Origin: Wocania_A sp965224845
GTDB lineage: Bacteria > Bacteroidota > Bacteroidia > Flavobacteriales > Flavobacteriaceae
Length of the DNA: 64,000 bases
Assembly: GCA_965224845.1 (NCBI GenBank)
Contig: CBDDAJ010000026.1
Span: forward strand, 124,001 to 188,000
Reading direction: 5' to 3'
Part shown: positions 8,007-16,316 of the stretch, in pieces
Position numbering within the stretch: position 1 is the stretch's first letter
Layout of the letters: every line of letters starts with the position of its first letter
Translations under genes and position numbers: made by a program
The notes under the pieces: generated by a model
Seen by the model: the letters and a program-made list of their open reading frames with translations, nothing else
Told to the model about the DNA's origin: nothing
Database searches by the model: none

Positions 8007-8903
8007 ATGACATTAGAAGATGCTTTAAAAAAAGCAGCATATAAAGTATGGGATGAATTAGAACCAGTTCCTAAAGGAAAAGGGTTTAAAATATTTGAAG
8101 TTAGAGAGGAAGCGCTTACTACAATGGCTTTAAAAGAAATTATTAGAAGTTCTTGTAAGGAAATTGAAGAGATAAAGATGATTTCAGGTAATGAAGAATC
8201 ATTAAAAGGTTACGATTTTGAATTAGTAATTGGTTCTAAGTCCAAAGGGAATTATGTTAGATTTTTTATACAAGCTAAAAGATTGTTTGGTAAGAATATT
8301 TCAAGTAGTTATGACTCAATGCATTTTCCTCAAACAGAAAAATTAATTAACTACTCAAGAAAAAATTCTAGTTTGGCAATGTATGCTTTTTTTAATCATA
8401 TTATTGCTAATAGCTTGATTTTAGAAAATCACTATAATTCTGTGACATCATTTGATAAAAAAAGCTTAGGAATAACAGTAGCTTCAGCTTATTCTGTCAA
8501 AATGCTTCAAAGTAAAAAATTCAAAGATTATCATTTTAATGATGGTTTAAGAATTAGACCAAGTTTATATGATTTAAGACATTTTCCTCATTTATTTTAT
8601 TTTCATAAAAATACAAGAAAACATCTTGCAGTTCCATTTCACGAATTGTCATATTTAACTGTTCAAATGGCTGAAGAGATTAATAAAATATACAGGAGAA
8701 TTAAAAAAGCAGGCAAATTAAATTTCTTTTTTTTCTTTCCATTTGGAGGAGATAACTTTTTTGATGATGAGGATTTAATCCCAATTTTGAAAACCAATTC
8801 TGAAGAATTAATAAGTCAATTTAGAAATCGAACAGAAAAACAATCAAATATTGATGAAGATTATAATCCGCAGTTTTTGTTAATCGTAAATACGGCCTCA
8901 TAA
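8007..8903 (+). CDS. DUF6615-like protein, possible PD-(D/E)xK-type nuclease
   Basis: 298 residues, soluble. A central motif GYDFELVIG (Asp70, Glu72) is followed by FIQAKRL (Gln89, Lys91), then a region with repeated aromatic residues (NSSLAMYAFFNH). A D-x-E strand followed by a Q-x-K strand, preceded by an acidic helix (EIIRSSCKEIEE), is the layout of some PD-(D/E)xK nucleases. It also matches my recollection of the DUF6615 pattern, with a conserved FxxQAKRL. The gene follows an XRE regulator by about 120 bp, and its stop codon lies inside the left arm of a long palindromic element. I infer a defence-related DNA-binding or cutting role; this is unproven. Confidence 0.55.
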   Translation: MTLEDALKKAAYKVWDELEPVPKGKGFKIFEVREEALTTMALKEIIRSSCKEIEEIKMISGNEESLKGYDFELVIGSKSKGNYVRFFIQAKRLFGKNISSSYDSMHFPQTEKLINYSRKNSSLAMYAFFNHIIANSLILENHYNSVTSFDKKSLGITVASAYSVKMLQSKKFKDYHFNDGLRIRPSLYDLRHFPHLFYFHKNTRKHLAVPFHELSYLTVQMAEEINKIYRRIKKAGKLNFFFFFPFGGDNFFDDEDLIPILKTNSEELISQFRNRTEKQSNIDEDYNPQFLLIVNTAS

Positions 8904-9113
8904 AATTTTGGTTTAAACAATAGGAGAAATGAGCGTCCATATTTTAGGCTATACAAATGCAATGATCCAGTGGATGATTGTATTTGGATACAACACTTTA
9001 CTAAATGTTTGTTTCAAATCGTATTTAGCTAAAAATGTCCACAGGACATTCTTTTAACGCTAAATAGTCTAAAATATAGCGATTGAGCCGTACATTGTTT
9101 CCAAAATTTTATG
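8899..9113. repeat. Long imperfect palindromic element P, copy 1
   Basis: The left arm (8899-8949) and right arm (9068-9113) are inverted repeats: CATAAAATTTTGG pairs with CCAAAATTTTATG, AAACAAT with ATTGTTT, and TATTTTAG with CTAAAATA. The left arm carries three extra bases after TTTTGG. The ~118-bp loop contains a perfect 7-bp hairpin (AATGTCC-ACA-GGACATT, 9034-9050). The right arm is followed by GCAGTCTTGA and a T-run. Copy 2 is at 13054-13228, with the same arms and a different loop. Each copy begins at or within 12 bp of the stop codon of the preceding accessory gene. Confidence 0.8.
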
Positions 9114-9218
9114 CAGTCTTGATTTTTTTTTGTTTACTCGCGACATTTCTTATTTAATAAATAAGAACTCGTGAATCTCGCAAGCTCGATTTCTTTTTGT
9201 TTCAGGACAAAAGATATA

Positions 9219-9322
9219 ATAGGGACTAATGTCAAATCTATAACTAAATGTGGTTTTAATATTAAATCATCCACTGGATAATCCAATATTAAAAGTGTAC
9301 TATAATGGTCAGCATTATGTTA
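9219..9322. repeat. 104-bp direct repeat, left copy
   Basis: Matches 13662-13765 at a constant offset of 4443 bp without gaps and with two base differences that I can see. It includes AAATCATCCACTGGATAATC and ends in GTCAGCATTATGTTA, overlapping the start of repeat Q copy 2. The two copies bracket the KAP NTPase operon. Confidence 0.85.
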
Positions 9323-9463
9323 CTTTGCTTTGGTAAAAGCAATAGTTTCATTTGCTGATTTTTCTTTTAAAAGTTTTCTTTTCCAAAACTTCTTTACTAA
9401 AGTTAATGAAACACTTTTTGCACGAAACGACGATAGGAGAGTAGTGTAATGTGTGTGGAATGG
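9289..9463. repeat. Intergenic repeat Q, copy 2
   Basis: Second copy of the element at 5049-5220, sharing both ends: TGTACTATAATG and ACTTTGCTTTGGTAAAAGC on the left, GACGATAGGAG and TGGAATGG on the right. It contains an 8-bp inverted repeat, GTTTCATT with AATGAAAC. Its first 34 bp recur a third time as the end of the direct repeat at 13732-13765, where the element is cut off. The gap 8904-9601 otherwise holds repeat P copy 1, a palindrome around 9148-9168 (TTCTTATTTA with TAAATAAGAA) and the KAP operon promoter region. Confidence 0.6.
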
Positions 9464-9601
9464 AAAATTATGTTAAAAACTTTGTTTAGTTTACGGTTTT
9501 CCATCAAATAAATTCTTACAATATTTAGTATATTTAAACTCTCCCTTTAGATATTATTATTACTAATATTTTTCCTTTTGGCATATTAGCCTAAATACTT
9601 T

Positions 9602-11530
9602 ATGGAATTAAAAGAAAGATTTAAAAAGTGCTTAAATAGATTGAAAGCAAAACAAGAAAAAATAGAATTTGAATTTTTAGAGGAAAAGGCTTTTGCTGGC
9701 GATAAAAAAAACAACAAGCTGCAATTTGGTCACGATAAAATTGTAGACACTTTAAAAGATATAGTGCTTAAAAGTCCACAATCATTTACAATAGGATTAT
9801 ATGGAGATTGGGGAACAGGAAAAAGTACCATTGTGACCTCATTAAAAAAAGAATTACTTAATGAGGAAATTCCTTTGATATTATTTGATGTATGGAAGCA
9901 TGAAGGAGATGCTTTAAGAAGAACTTTTCTAAATACGGTTGTAAATGATTTAGAATCGAAATATACATCAAGTTATTTAAAAAAAGGATTTAAAATTGAT
10001 GATAGGAATATTAGTTCAAAAACAGTTTCTGAAGAGTTTCAATCAATACTTAAGAAAAAAATGTTACTGCATTTAGCTGTAATATTAACCTTTTCTGCTT
10101 TTATATTATTACCATTCTTCATTTTTTGGTTGGTACTCAAAACATTTGTTGACTGGGATTTCACTGATTCTATAAATGCTGAAGTAATTAGTGGTATTTT
10201 TTCTTTGTCTTTACTTCCTCTATTTTATAAATATATAAATCAATTTATTCAAGTTAAAAAGGTTACAAAATCACAAGATAGATTTAAAGATCCACACGAA
10301 TTTGAGACTGAATTTAAGAGAATTCTAAAAGAAGGGTTTTTAAAATCTAAATTAGTTATAGCTTTTGATAATTTGGATAGAGTAAGTGGAGCAAAAGCAA
10401 TAGAGATTATTTCAACGATTAAGACTTTTTTAGACCCTATAGATGAAGAAGTGAAAAACAAGGACATAATATTTATTATTCCTTGTGATGAGAGAGCTAT
10501 AAAAAGGCATTTACAAAAGACACTAAACTATTCTCAAGATTTTAAAGGACAACAATATCATCAATATGCAGGTGAATACTTAAGAAAGTTCTTTAATACA
10601 ATAGTTTGGATTCCAGACTTTTATATTCATGAGTTAGAAGATTACGCAACTAAAAAACTAGAGGCAACGAAAATTGAAGATTTTGAAAATGATGAATTGG
10701 CAGCACTTATTGTTTGGGTTTTTGATGAAAGTCCAAGGCAAATTATACAATTTATTAATGTTCTCATATCAAACTATTTATTGATTAAGAATAGACCTAT
10801 TGAAGGTTTTAATCTATCTAATGATATTGCTCAATTAGCAAAATATTTATTGCTGATTCAAAAATTCCCTGATATAATGGAAGTTTATAGAAATACTTTA
10901 ACGTATAATTTATCTGAATTACCTAGCGAGTTGAGAGATATTACTGTAAATAATGAAAGAAAGTTTTCAGATAATAGAATTAATGAATTTTATGATTTTT
11001 TAAATAAAACAGAACATGTAAAAATAGAATCATTAGATGTATTTTTTAAATTAAGGAGAAGCAAATTCGAAGTTGATTTAGGTGGTAATAGTGTTAAGTT
11101 GATGAAACTAATTGAATCGAATAGAATAGTTGATTTAATTCATCCTGAAAAATCAACTAAAGAAGATTTAAGTTTAGAAGATGATATAACCTTTTTGAAT
11201 GATCTTAATTTTGAGGGAAAAGAAAGTGCTTTAGGAAATATTATCGAAGAAAGGTTAAGGGTTTCAAAAAATCCAATAGTATTATCAAAGTTTATTAATG
11301 GCGTACTACACCTTACAAATTTCAAAAAACTTACATTAAGTAATAAAGTATATAGAATGATTTATAATAAATTAAAAGAGCATGGAAACAATTTAAGCGA
11401 AATTGATCCTAAATTATTAATAGAAGAATGTTACGACAAGATGAACACTCAAGTTGATAAAAATCGATTAAGAGATATTATTAATGAAAGGCATCGTGAC
11501 GATTTTATCGAAGCTCATCGAAAAAAATAA
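9602..11530 (+). CDS. KAP-family P-loop NTPase with inserted transmembrane segments
   Basis: 642 residues. Walker A is GLYGDWGTGKST (residues 65-76), followed by FDVWKHEGD (about 95-103) and Walker B VIAFDNLDRV (Asp256, Asp259, Arg260). Two hydrophobic stretches are inserted between the Walker motifs (about 157-183 and 192-211), the hallmark of KAP NTPases, whose P-loop domain is tethered to the membrane. EYLRKFFNTIVWIP follows and the C-terminal ~300 residues are helical. The KAP family includes PifA, the F-plasmid protein that excludes phage T7, so a defence role is reasonable. The next gene starts six bases after the stop, forming a two-gene operon bracketed by repeats in the island. Confidence 0.9.
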   Translation: MELKERFKKCLNRLKAKQEKIEFEFLEEKAFAGDKKNNKLQFGHDKIVDTLKDIVLKSPQSFTIGLYGDWGTGKSTIVTSLKKELLNEEIPLILFDVWKHEGDALRRTFLNTVVNDLESKYTSSYLKKGFKIDDRNISSKTVSEEFQSILKKKMLLHLAVILTFSAFILLPFFIFWLVLKTFVDWDFTDSINAEVISGIFSLSLLPLFYKYINQFIQVKKVTKSQDRFKDPHEFETEFKRILKEGFLKSKLVIAFDNLDRVSGAKAIEIISTIKTFLDPIDEEVKNKDIIFIIPCDERAIKRHLQKTLNYSQDFKGQQYHQYAGEYLRKFFNTIVWIPDFYIHELEDYATKKLEATKIEDFENDELAALIVWVFDESPRQIIQFINVLISNYLLIKNRPIEGFNLSNDIAQLAKYLLLIQKFPDIMEVYRNTLTYNLSELPSELRDITVNNERKFSDNRINEFYDFLNKTEHVKIESLDVFFKLRRSKFEVDLGGNSVKLMKLIESNRIVDLIHPEKSTKEDLSLEDDITFLNDLNFEGKESALGNIIEERLRVSKNPIVLSKFINGVLHLTNFKKLTLSNKVYRMIYNKLKEHGNNLSEIDPKLLIEECYDKMNTQVDKNRLRDIINERHRDDFIEAHRKK

Positions 11531-11536
11531 CAAAAG

Positions 11537-13042
11537 ATGGCAATAGAAATAACCGAGGAAAGAAAGAGAGAATTACTATTTAATTTTATTGAGAATCCAA
11601 GTATTTACAAGTTTAGAGATTTTAAAGAAATTAGAGATATTATAGTTAGTGATTACCAAGATGATTATGATATTCTTGAGAAGATTTTTATTAATGAAAA
11701 ATCTCGTCAATTACTATCATCAACAAAATTATTACAGACTATTGCAACCAATTTTTCAAATGGAAGTTTTGAATTTAATTTAGATGAAAAAAGTGATGAT
11801 ATTTTTTTCTTTATAAAGCAATTTAATCTACATGAAGATAAATTTTTCACAAATACTTTTATGGTGGCTTCGCTTGAATTTTTATCTTATATATTACCCA
11901 TCCTAGACAAAGAAGTAGTAAACACTGAAAAAATAGAGAGTCATGACACTCAAATCGAAAGTCTTTATACTTTTTTTGAGAGGATTATAAGTAAGTTAAA
12001 CCTTCAACAAGCTGACCAAGTTAAATATCAGAACTTGTTTAATAAAATAGAGCAATTATTCAATTTCAACAATTACAAGAATGCATCAATTTGGTTTAAA
12101 TTCTACTTTTATTTTCGAGACAAAAAGAAATTTACAAATAATATTGAAAGTAATGTAATAAATCATGTTTCTGCTTTTATTAGAACAGCACAAAACCCAA
12201 AATCGTTAAAAGAAGTAATTGAAAGTGTATTGTCTATTGAAGACTTTTTGAGTGTAGCAAACAATTACTTAAATGAATTATACAACAGATGTACAGGAAC
12301 TCCAGATTTTGCTATTGAGTTTTATTCATATTTTGATGAAACAAAAAAACAAAATCTAATAGAGTCTTGGGTATCAAATAATTCTAATAATGCAAAAAAG
12401 GTCATTGAAGGAATAAATAATGATATTCCAGATAAGATAAATTTAGCAACCAAAATATTAACTAGAGCTAATTCATTAAATAATAATTTAAATGAGAAAA
12501 AAGCATTTTTTAATATATTATTAGCCATTAACTTAACGAAGAGTGAGCTTTCATCAATAGGCTATACTAATCAGGTAGCAAGCTTAATTTTTAATACTAA
12601 TATTAATCTACATAATTTTGGTATAGATCAACTAGAAGAGCATAGAGAATTTATTGATACTAAAAGTTTGAGACCAAAAGCTGAAGCATTTATGAGTTCC
12701 ATATTAGGTAACCCTAATTCTTATCATAATCAAATACAAAACATTATTATAAATAGATTGGGAATAACAACTACATTTGTTGATAAATTTATAATCAGTA
12801 ATCAAGCATACATTAACGCAATATCAAATTATTTAATTAATTCGGGTAATCTAGATTATTACAGAGCTATTATATCTAAACTAAATACTTCGACGATTAC
12901 TATGGTGAATAACAATTTCATTAATGGCATAAATAAACACCAAAAATATTATGGAATTGTTAATCATATAAACGATAATTTTTACGATTCTTTAGCCGAT
13001 AATTTTAAAACGAAAATCGAAACACTAACAGAAGGTGATTAA
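11537..13042 (+). CDS. Large helical protein of unknown family, partner of KAP NTPase
   Basis: 501 residues, almost entirely alpha-helical by composition (Asn, Lys, Ile, Leu, Glu and Phe rich). It lacks a signal peptide, membrane segments and any catalytic motif I can recognise. Repeating helix pairs such as LNLQQADQVKYQNLFNKIEQ suggest a helical-repeat scaffold. It begins six bases after the KAP NTPase stop with no promoter space, so the two are cotranscribed and probably act together. Its stop lies 12 bp before palindromic element P copy 2. It may be the sensor, effector or adaptor of a two-gene system; this is inference from context. Confidence 0.75.
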   Translation: MAIEITEERKRELLFNFIENPSIYKFRDFKEIRDIIVSDYQDDYDILEKIFINEKSRQLLSSTKLLQTIATNFSNGSFEFNLDEKSDDIFFFIKQFNLHEDKFFTNTFMVASLEFLSYILPILDKEVVNTEKIESHDTQIESLYTFFERIISKLNLQQADQVKYQNLFNKIEQLFNFNNYKNASIWFKFYFYFRDKKKFTNNIESNVINHVSAFIRTAQNPKSLKEVIESVLSIEDFLSVANNYLNELYNRCTGTPDFAIEFYSYFDETKKQNLIESWVSNNSNNAKKVIEGINNDIPDKINLATKILTRANSLNNNLNEKKAFFNILLAINLTKSELSSIGYTNQVASLIFNTNINLHNFGIDQLEEHREFIDTKSLRPKAEAFMSSILGNPNSYHNQIQNIIINRLGITTTFVDKFIISNQAYINAISNYLINSGNLDYYRAIISKLNTSTITMVNNNFINGINKHQKYYGIVNHINDNFYDSLADNFKTKIETLTEGD

Positions 13043-13053
13043 TTCCTTGACCT

Positions 13054-13228
13054 CATAAAAACTTTGGTTAAAATAATAGGTGAGTGGAGCGACCATATTT
13101 TAGGGGTTTAGTTACTGTTATTATTGATTTTCCTGCACTTTAAGGTGTTTTCTTTAGTAATCTTGGTTAGTTACAATGCTTCCTAAAATATAGCGTAACG
13201 AGCCGTTAATTGTTTCCAAAGTTTTATG
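13054..13228. repeat. Long imperfect palindromic element P, copy 2
   Basis: Left arm 13054-13105 (CATAAAAACTTTGG, CCATATTTTAGG) and right arm 13182-13228 (CCTAAAATATAGCG, CCAAAGTTTTATG). A T-A pair of copy 1 is a C-G pair here, changed on both arms, and the three-base left-arm bulge after TTTGG is kept. The loop is unrelated to that of copy 1. A GCAGTCTTGATTTTTTTG tail follows, as in copy 1. It sits directly after the second gene of the KAP operon, in the gap 13043-13811. The rest of that gap holds a 7-bp hairpin at 13557-13574, a short TTCGACAAGCTCAGTAC motif near 13620 and the right direct repeat; no intact gene is visible. Confidence 0.8.
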
Positions 13229-13661
13229 CAGTCTTGATTTTTTTGTTTCTTTTTTTATCAAGAAAAAAAGATAAATGAAACCTTAAGAAGTTCTACAGTT
13301 TCAATTTCTATTTTACATAATATTAGAAGTTCCAATTAAAAGAATATTCAAATGGAAGCGAGAATAAAGCAAGTGTACAGAAATTTTTAAGCAAGGGTTT
13401 AGCAAGGGAAAATTTTGTACTGTTGCGTAATGTTTACGAGAAGCTTCTGAAAACTTTTTACAACGAGAATTTCAATTACAAACAAATTATAAATACGAAG
13501 CCAAAAGCTTTTGCTTTTTTTGGCGTTGGCAAGCGATGGATAATTGTGTTATAAATAAATTGCATTAGCAATTTGATTTTATAAAAACAATCGAGCGTTT
13601 GGTAGCGGCAATTTTATACTTCGACAAGCTCAGTACAGGCGCCACGACAAACTATAGCTAT

Positions 13662-13765
13662 ATAGGAACTAATGTCAAATCTATAACTAAATGTGGTTTT
13701 AAAATTAAATCATCCACTGGATAATCCAATATTAAAAGTGTACTATAATGGTCAGCATTATGTTA
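13662..13765. repeat. 104-bp direct repeat, right copy
   Basis: Right-hand partner of 9219-9322. It ends exactly where homology to repeat Q stops, about 45 bp before the acyl-CoA dehydrogenase gene, so it may mark the right edge of the island. Confidence 0.85.
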
Positions 13766-13811
13766 AACAAATAAAAAGTAATCCTCAAAAAACAAATAAA
13801 AATATATGTTT

Positions 13812-14954
13812 TTACTCCCTGATCAAGCTCCTGGAAATCACAATTTTCTGGATTTCAGAGGTCCCTTCATAGATCTGAGTAATTTTAGCATCACGCATTA
13901 AGCGCTCTACATGGTATTCTTTTACAAAACCGTTTCCGCCGTGAATTTGTACCGCTTCAACGGTATGTTCCATAGCCACTTTTGAGGCGTATAATTTAGC
14001 CATGGCACTGGATTTATCGTAGTTATTGCCCTGGTCCTTATCCCAGGCCGCTTTCATCACTAAATGGCGCGCCGCTTCAATGTCTGTATACATATCGGCA
14101 AGTTTAAAAGCAATGGCTTGGTGGTTACAGATCTCTGTACCAAAAGCTTTACGTTCTTTAGAATATTTTAAAGCCAGCTCATAAGCCCCTTGGGCAATAC
14201 CAAGTGCTTGAGAGGCAATGCCTATGCGTCCGCCGGATAAGGTTTTCATAGCAAAACGAAAACCAAAACCATCATCGCCAATACGGTTTTCTTTAGGCAC
14301 TTTTACATCATTAAATTGCAGCGTATGGGTGTCGCTACCGCGAATCCCTAATTTATCTTCTTTTGGCCCTATATGAAACCCTGGCATGCCTTTTTCAACA
14401 ATAAAAGCATTAATACCATGCGATCCTTTATCACGATCGGTTTGTGCTATTACTAAATACACATCGGCACGTCCGCCACTGGTAATCCAGTTTTTTGTAC
14501 CATTAATAACATAATGGTCGCCTTTATCTATGGCAGTGGTTTTTTGTGAGGTGGCATCACTACCGGCTTCGGGTTCGCTTAAACAAAAGGCACCAATGTT
14601 TTCTCCGGTAGCTAGTTTGGTTAAATATTTTTCTTTTTGAGCGTCAGAGCCATAAGCTTCAAGACCATAACAAACCAACGAATTATTAACCGATACAATC
14701 ACAGAAGCAGAAGCATCAATTTTTGATAATTCTTCCATAATAAGCACATAAGATATAGCATCCATACCGCTTCCGCCGTATTTAGGATCGACCATAATAC
14801 CCATAAAACCTAAATCGCCCATCTTTTTAACTAAAGCTGCGGGAAATTCTTGTTTATTATCGCGTTCAATAACTCCCGGAAGCAATTCGGTTTGTGCAAA
14901 TTCGCGAGCGGCATCGCGTATCATTAAATGTTCTTCAGAAAGGCTAAAATCCAT
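13812..14954 (-). CDS. Acyl-CoA dehydrogenase (short-chain/butyryl type)
   Basis: 380 residues, the usual family length. FAD-dependent enzyme that oxidises acyl-CoA to trans-2-enoyl-CoA in fatty acid or branched-chain amino acid breakdown, passing electrons to ETF. Visible motifs are GAFCLSEPEAGSDA (FAD/substrate site), NGTKNWITSGG, GIASQALGIAQGAYE, QIHGGNGFVKEY, and the catalytic Glu363 in QIYEGTSEIQ. A TATATTTG promoter box lies upstream on this strand (14994-15001). It is transcribed toward the island, has no operon partner here and looks like core genome. Chain-length preference cannot be read directly. Confidence 0.95.
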   Translation of the reverse strand: MDFSLSEEHLMIRDAAREFAQTELLPGVIERDNKQEFPAALVKKMGDLGFMGIMVDPKYGGSGMDAISYVLIMEELSKIDASASVIVSVNNSLVCYGLEAYGSDAQKEKYLTKLATGENIGAFCLSEPEAGSDATSQKTTAIDKGDHYVINGTKNWITSGGRADVYLVIAQTDRDKGSHGINAFIVEKGMPGFHIGPKEDKLGIRGSDTHTLQFNDVKVPKENRIGDDGFGFRFAMKTLSGGRIGIASQALGIAQGAYELALKYSKERKAFGTEICNHQAIAFKLADMYTDIEAARHLVMKAAWDKDQGNNYDKSSAMAKLYASKVAMEHTVEAVQIHGGNGFVKEYHVERLMRDAKITQIYEGTSEIQKIVISRSLIRE

Positions 14955-14993
14955 AATTCGTAATTAAAATCTTGTTTTTGTAAAAAATGTTTA

Positions 14994-15001
14994 CAAATAT
15001 A
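14994..15001 (-). promoter_or_regulatory. Candidate -7 promoter box of acyl-CoA dehydrogenase gene
   Basis: CAAATATA on the + strand reads TATATTTG on the minus strand, an exact Bacteroidota -7 box, 40 bp upstream of the start codon. No convincing -33 TTG at the usual distance. Confidence 0.4.
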
Positions 15002-15093
15002 GCTTTTAATTGTGAATTCTTAAAAATTATAGCTTAGTTTTCACTTGCATATTCTTTTATCATTTTATTTAAGATGATTACTTTTACCTAACT

Positions 15094-16158
15094 ATGATAC
15101 AATCAAAGTATAATGTAATAGGAGTGATGTCCGGAACATCCTTAGATGGTATAGATCTGGTATATGTTAGGTTTAAATTTAACCAAAGCTGGCAGTTTAA
15201 AATCATACACACTAAAACAGTGGCTTATAGCCGGCACTGGTATCAAATTCTTAAAAATTTAGTGTCATATCCTTTAAAGGACCTGCAGCAAATAGATGAA
15301 GATTATACCGTTTACCTTTCCGGGATTATTAATAGTTTTATTAAAAACAATGAGATAAAAGATATTGACGCTATATGCTCTCATGGGCATACTGCACTTC
15401 ACCAGCCGGAACATCAGCTAACCTATCAAATTGGGAATTTGCCCGGGCTGGCGAGCTTGCTAAACCGCAAGGTGGTTTGCGATTTTAGAGTGCAGGATGT
15501 TGCGTTTGGTGGCCAGGGAGCACCTTTAGTTCCAATTGGAGACAGGCTATTGTTTTCAGAATACGATTACTGTATTAATTTGGGAGGCTTTGCCAATATG
15601 TCTTTTGAGCATAAAAATACAAGAATAGCTTACGATATTTGTCCGGTAAATATTGTACTCAATTACTATGTAAAACCACTGGGTTTTAACTTTGATGATG
15701 CCGGGAAAATAGCGTCAACAGGAAAGCTGAATATGCAGCTGTTAGAACAGCTTAATACTCTTGATTTTTATAAAGAGAAACCGCCAAAATCTTTAGGCTT
15801 AGAGTGGGTAAACACCAATATATTCCCTTTAATAGATTCATTTAAATTAGATGTTAAAGATATTTTAAGAACCTATGTTGAGCATATTGCGCTTCAAATT
15901 TTACAGGTAACAAACCCTAAGGAAGGTGCCCGCCTGTTTATAACAGGTGGAGGGGCGTACCATACCTTTCTTATAGAAAGCATAAGATCGCGCTCCAATA
16001 ATAAAATAGTCATCCCGTCTAAGGCCCTTATAGAATTTAAAGAAGCTATAATTTTTGGGTTTTTAGGCGTACTGAAATTAAGAAATGAAACCAATTGTTT
16101 ACAAAGTGTAACAGGCGCCCATAAAAATCATAGTTCTGGTAAAATATTTCTTCCTTAA
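15094..16158 (+). CDS. anmK: Anhydro-N-acetylmuramic acid kinase
   Basis: 354 residues. AnmK cleaves and phosphorylates 1,6-anhydro-MurNAc to MurNAc-6-phosphate in peptidoglycan recycling. The N-terminal ATP-binding motif IGVMSGTSLDGIDLVYVRF (residues 9-27) is diagnostic. Also visible are CSHGHTALHQPE, GNLPGLASLL, CDFRVQDVAFGGQGAPLVPI, CINLGGFANMS and ARLFITGGGAYHTFLI. Cytoplasmic. It starts 139 bp from the divergent acyl-CoA dehydrogenase gene and precedes the amino-acid dehydrogenase on the same strand. Full length, no anomalies. Confidence 0.95.
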   Translation: MIQSKYNVIGVMSGTSLDGIDLVYVRFKFNQSWQFKIIHTKTVAYSRHWYQILKNLVSYPLKDLQQIDEDYTVYLSGIINSFIKNNEIKDIDAICSHGHTALHQPEHQLTYQIGNLPGLASLLNRKVVCDFRVQDVAFGGQGAPLVPIGDRLLFSEYDYCINLGGFANMSFEHKNTRIAYDICPVNIVLNYYVKPLGFNFDDAGKIASTGKLNMQLLEQLNTLDFYKEKPPKSLGLEWVNTNIFPLIDSFKLDVKDILRTYVEHIALQILQVTNPKEGARLFITGGGAYHTFLIESIRSRSNNKIVIPSKALIEFKEAIIFGFLGVLKLRNETNCLQSVTGAHKNHSSGKIFLP

Positions 16159-16316
16159 AATTTATTGAAATTTAATATTAAAGGACTTTCTAGTTTTTTA
16201 TATTTGTTAAATTAATAATTTTAACACCTTTCATATGAATCAGCTTTAGCTTTGCTTAAAAGAAACACTAAACACCGAAAAGATTAAGCAAAAAAATAAA
16301 TGATTATAAGTAATAC

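Noticed and set aside
8899..9113. Classical integron attC site
   Set aside because: The arms and variable loop are similar in logic, but the conserved RYYYAAC and GTTRRRY core ends are not present and no integrase gene is in the window.
8899..9113. Plain rho-independent terminator
   Set aside because: The arms are far longer than usual, enclose a loop of more than 100 bases with a bulge kept in both copies, so a simple terminator does not explain it, although termination could be a side effect of the trailing T-run.
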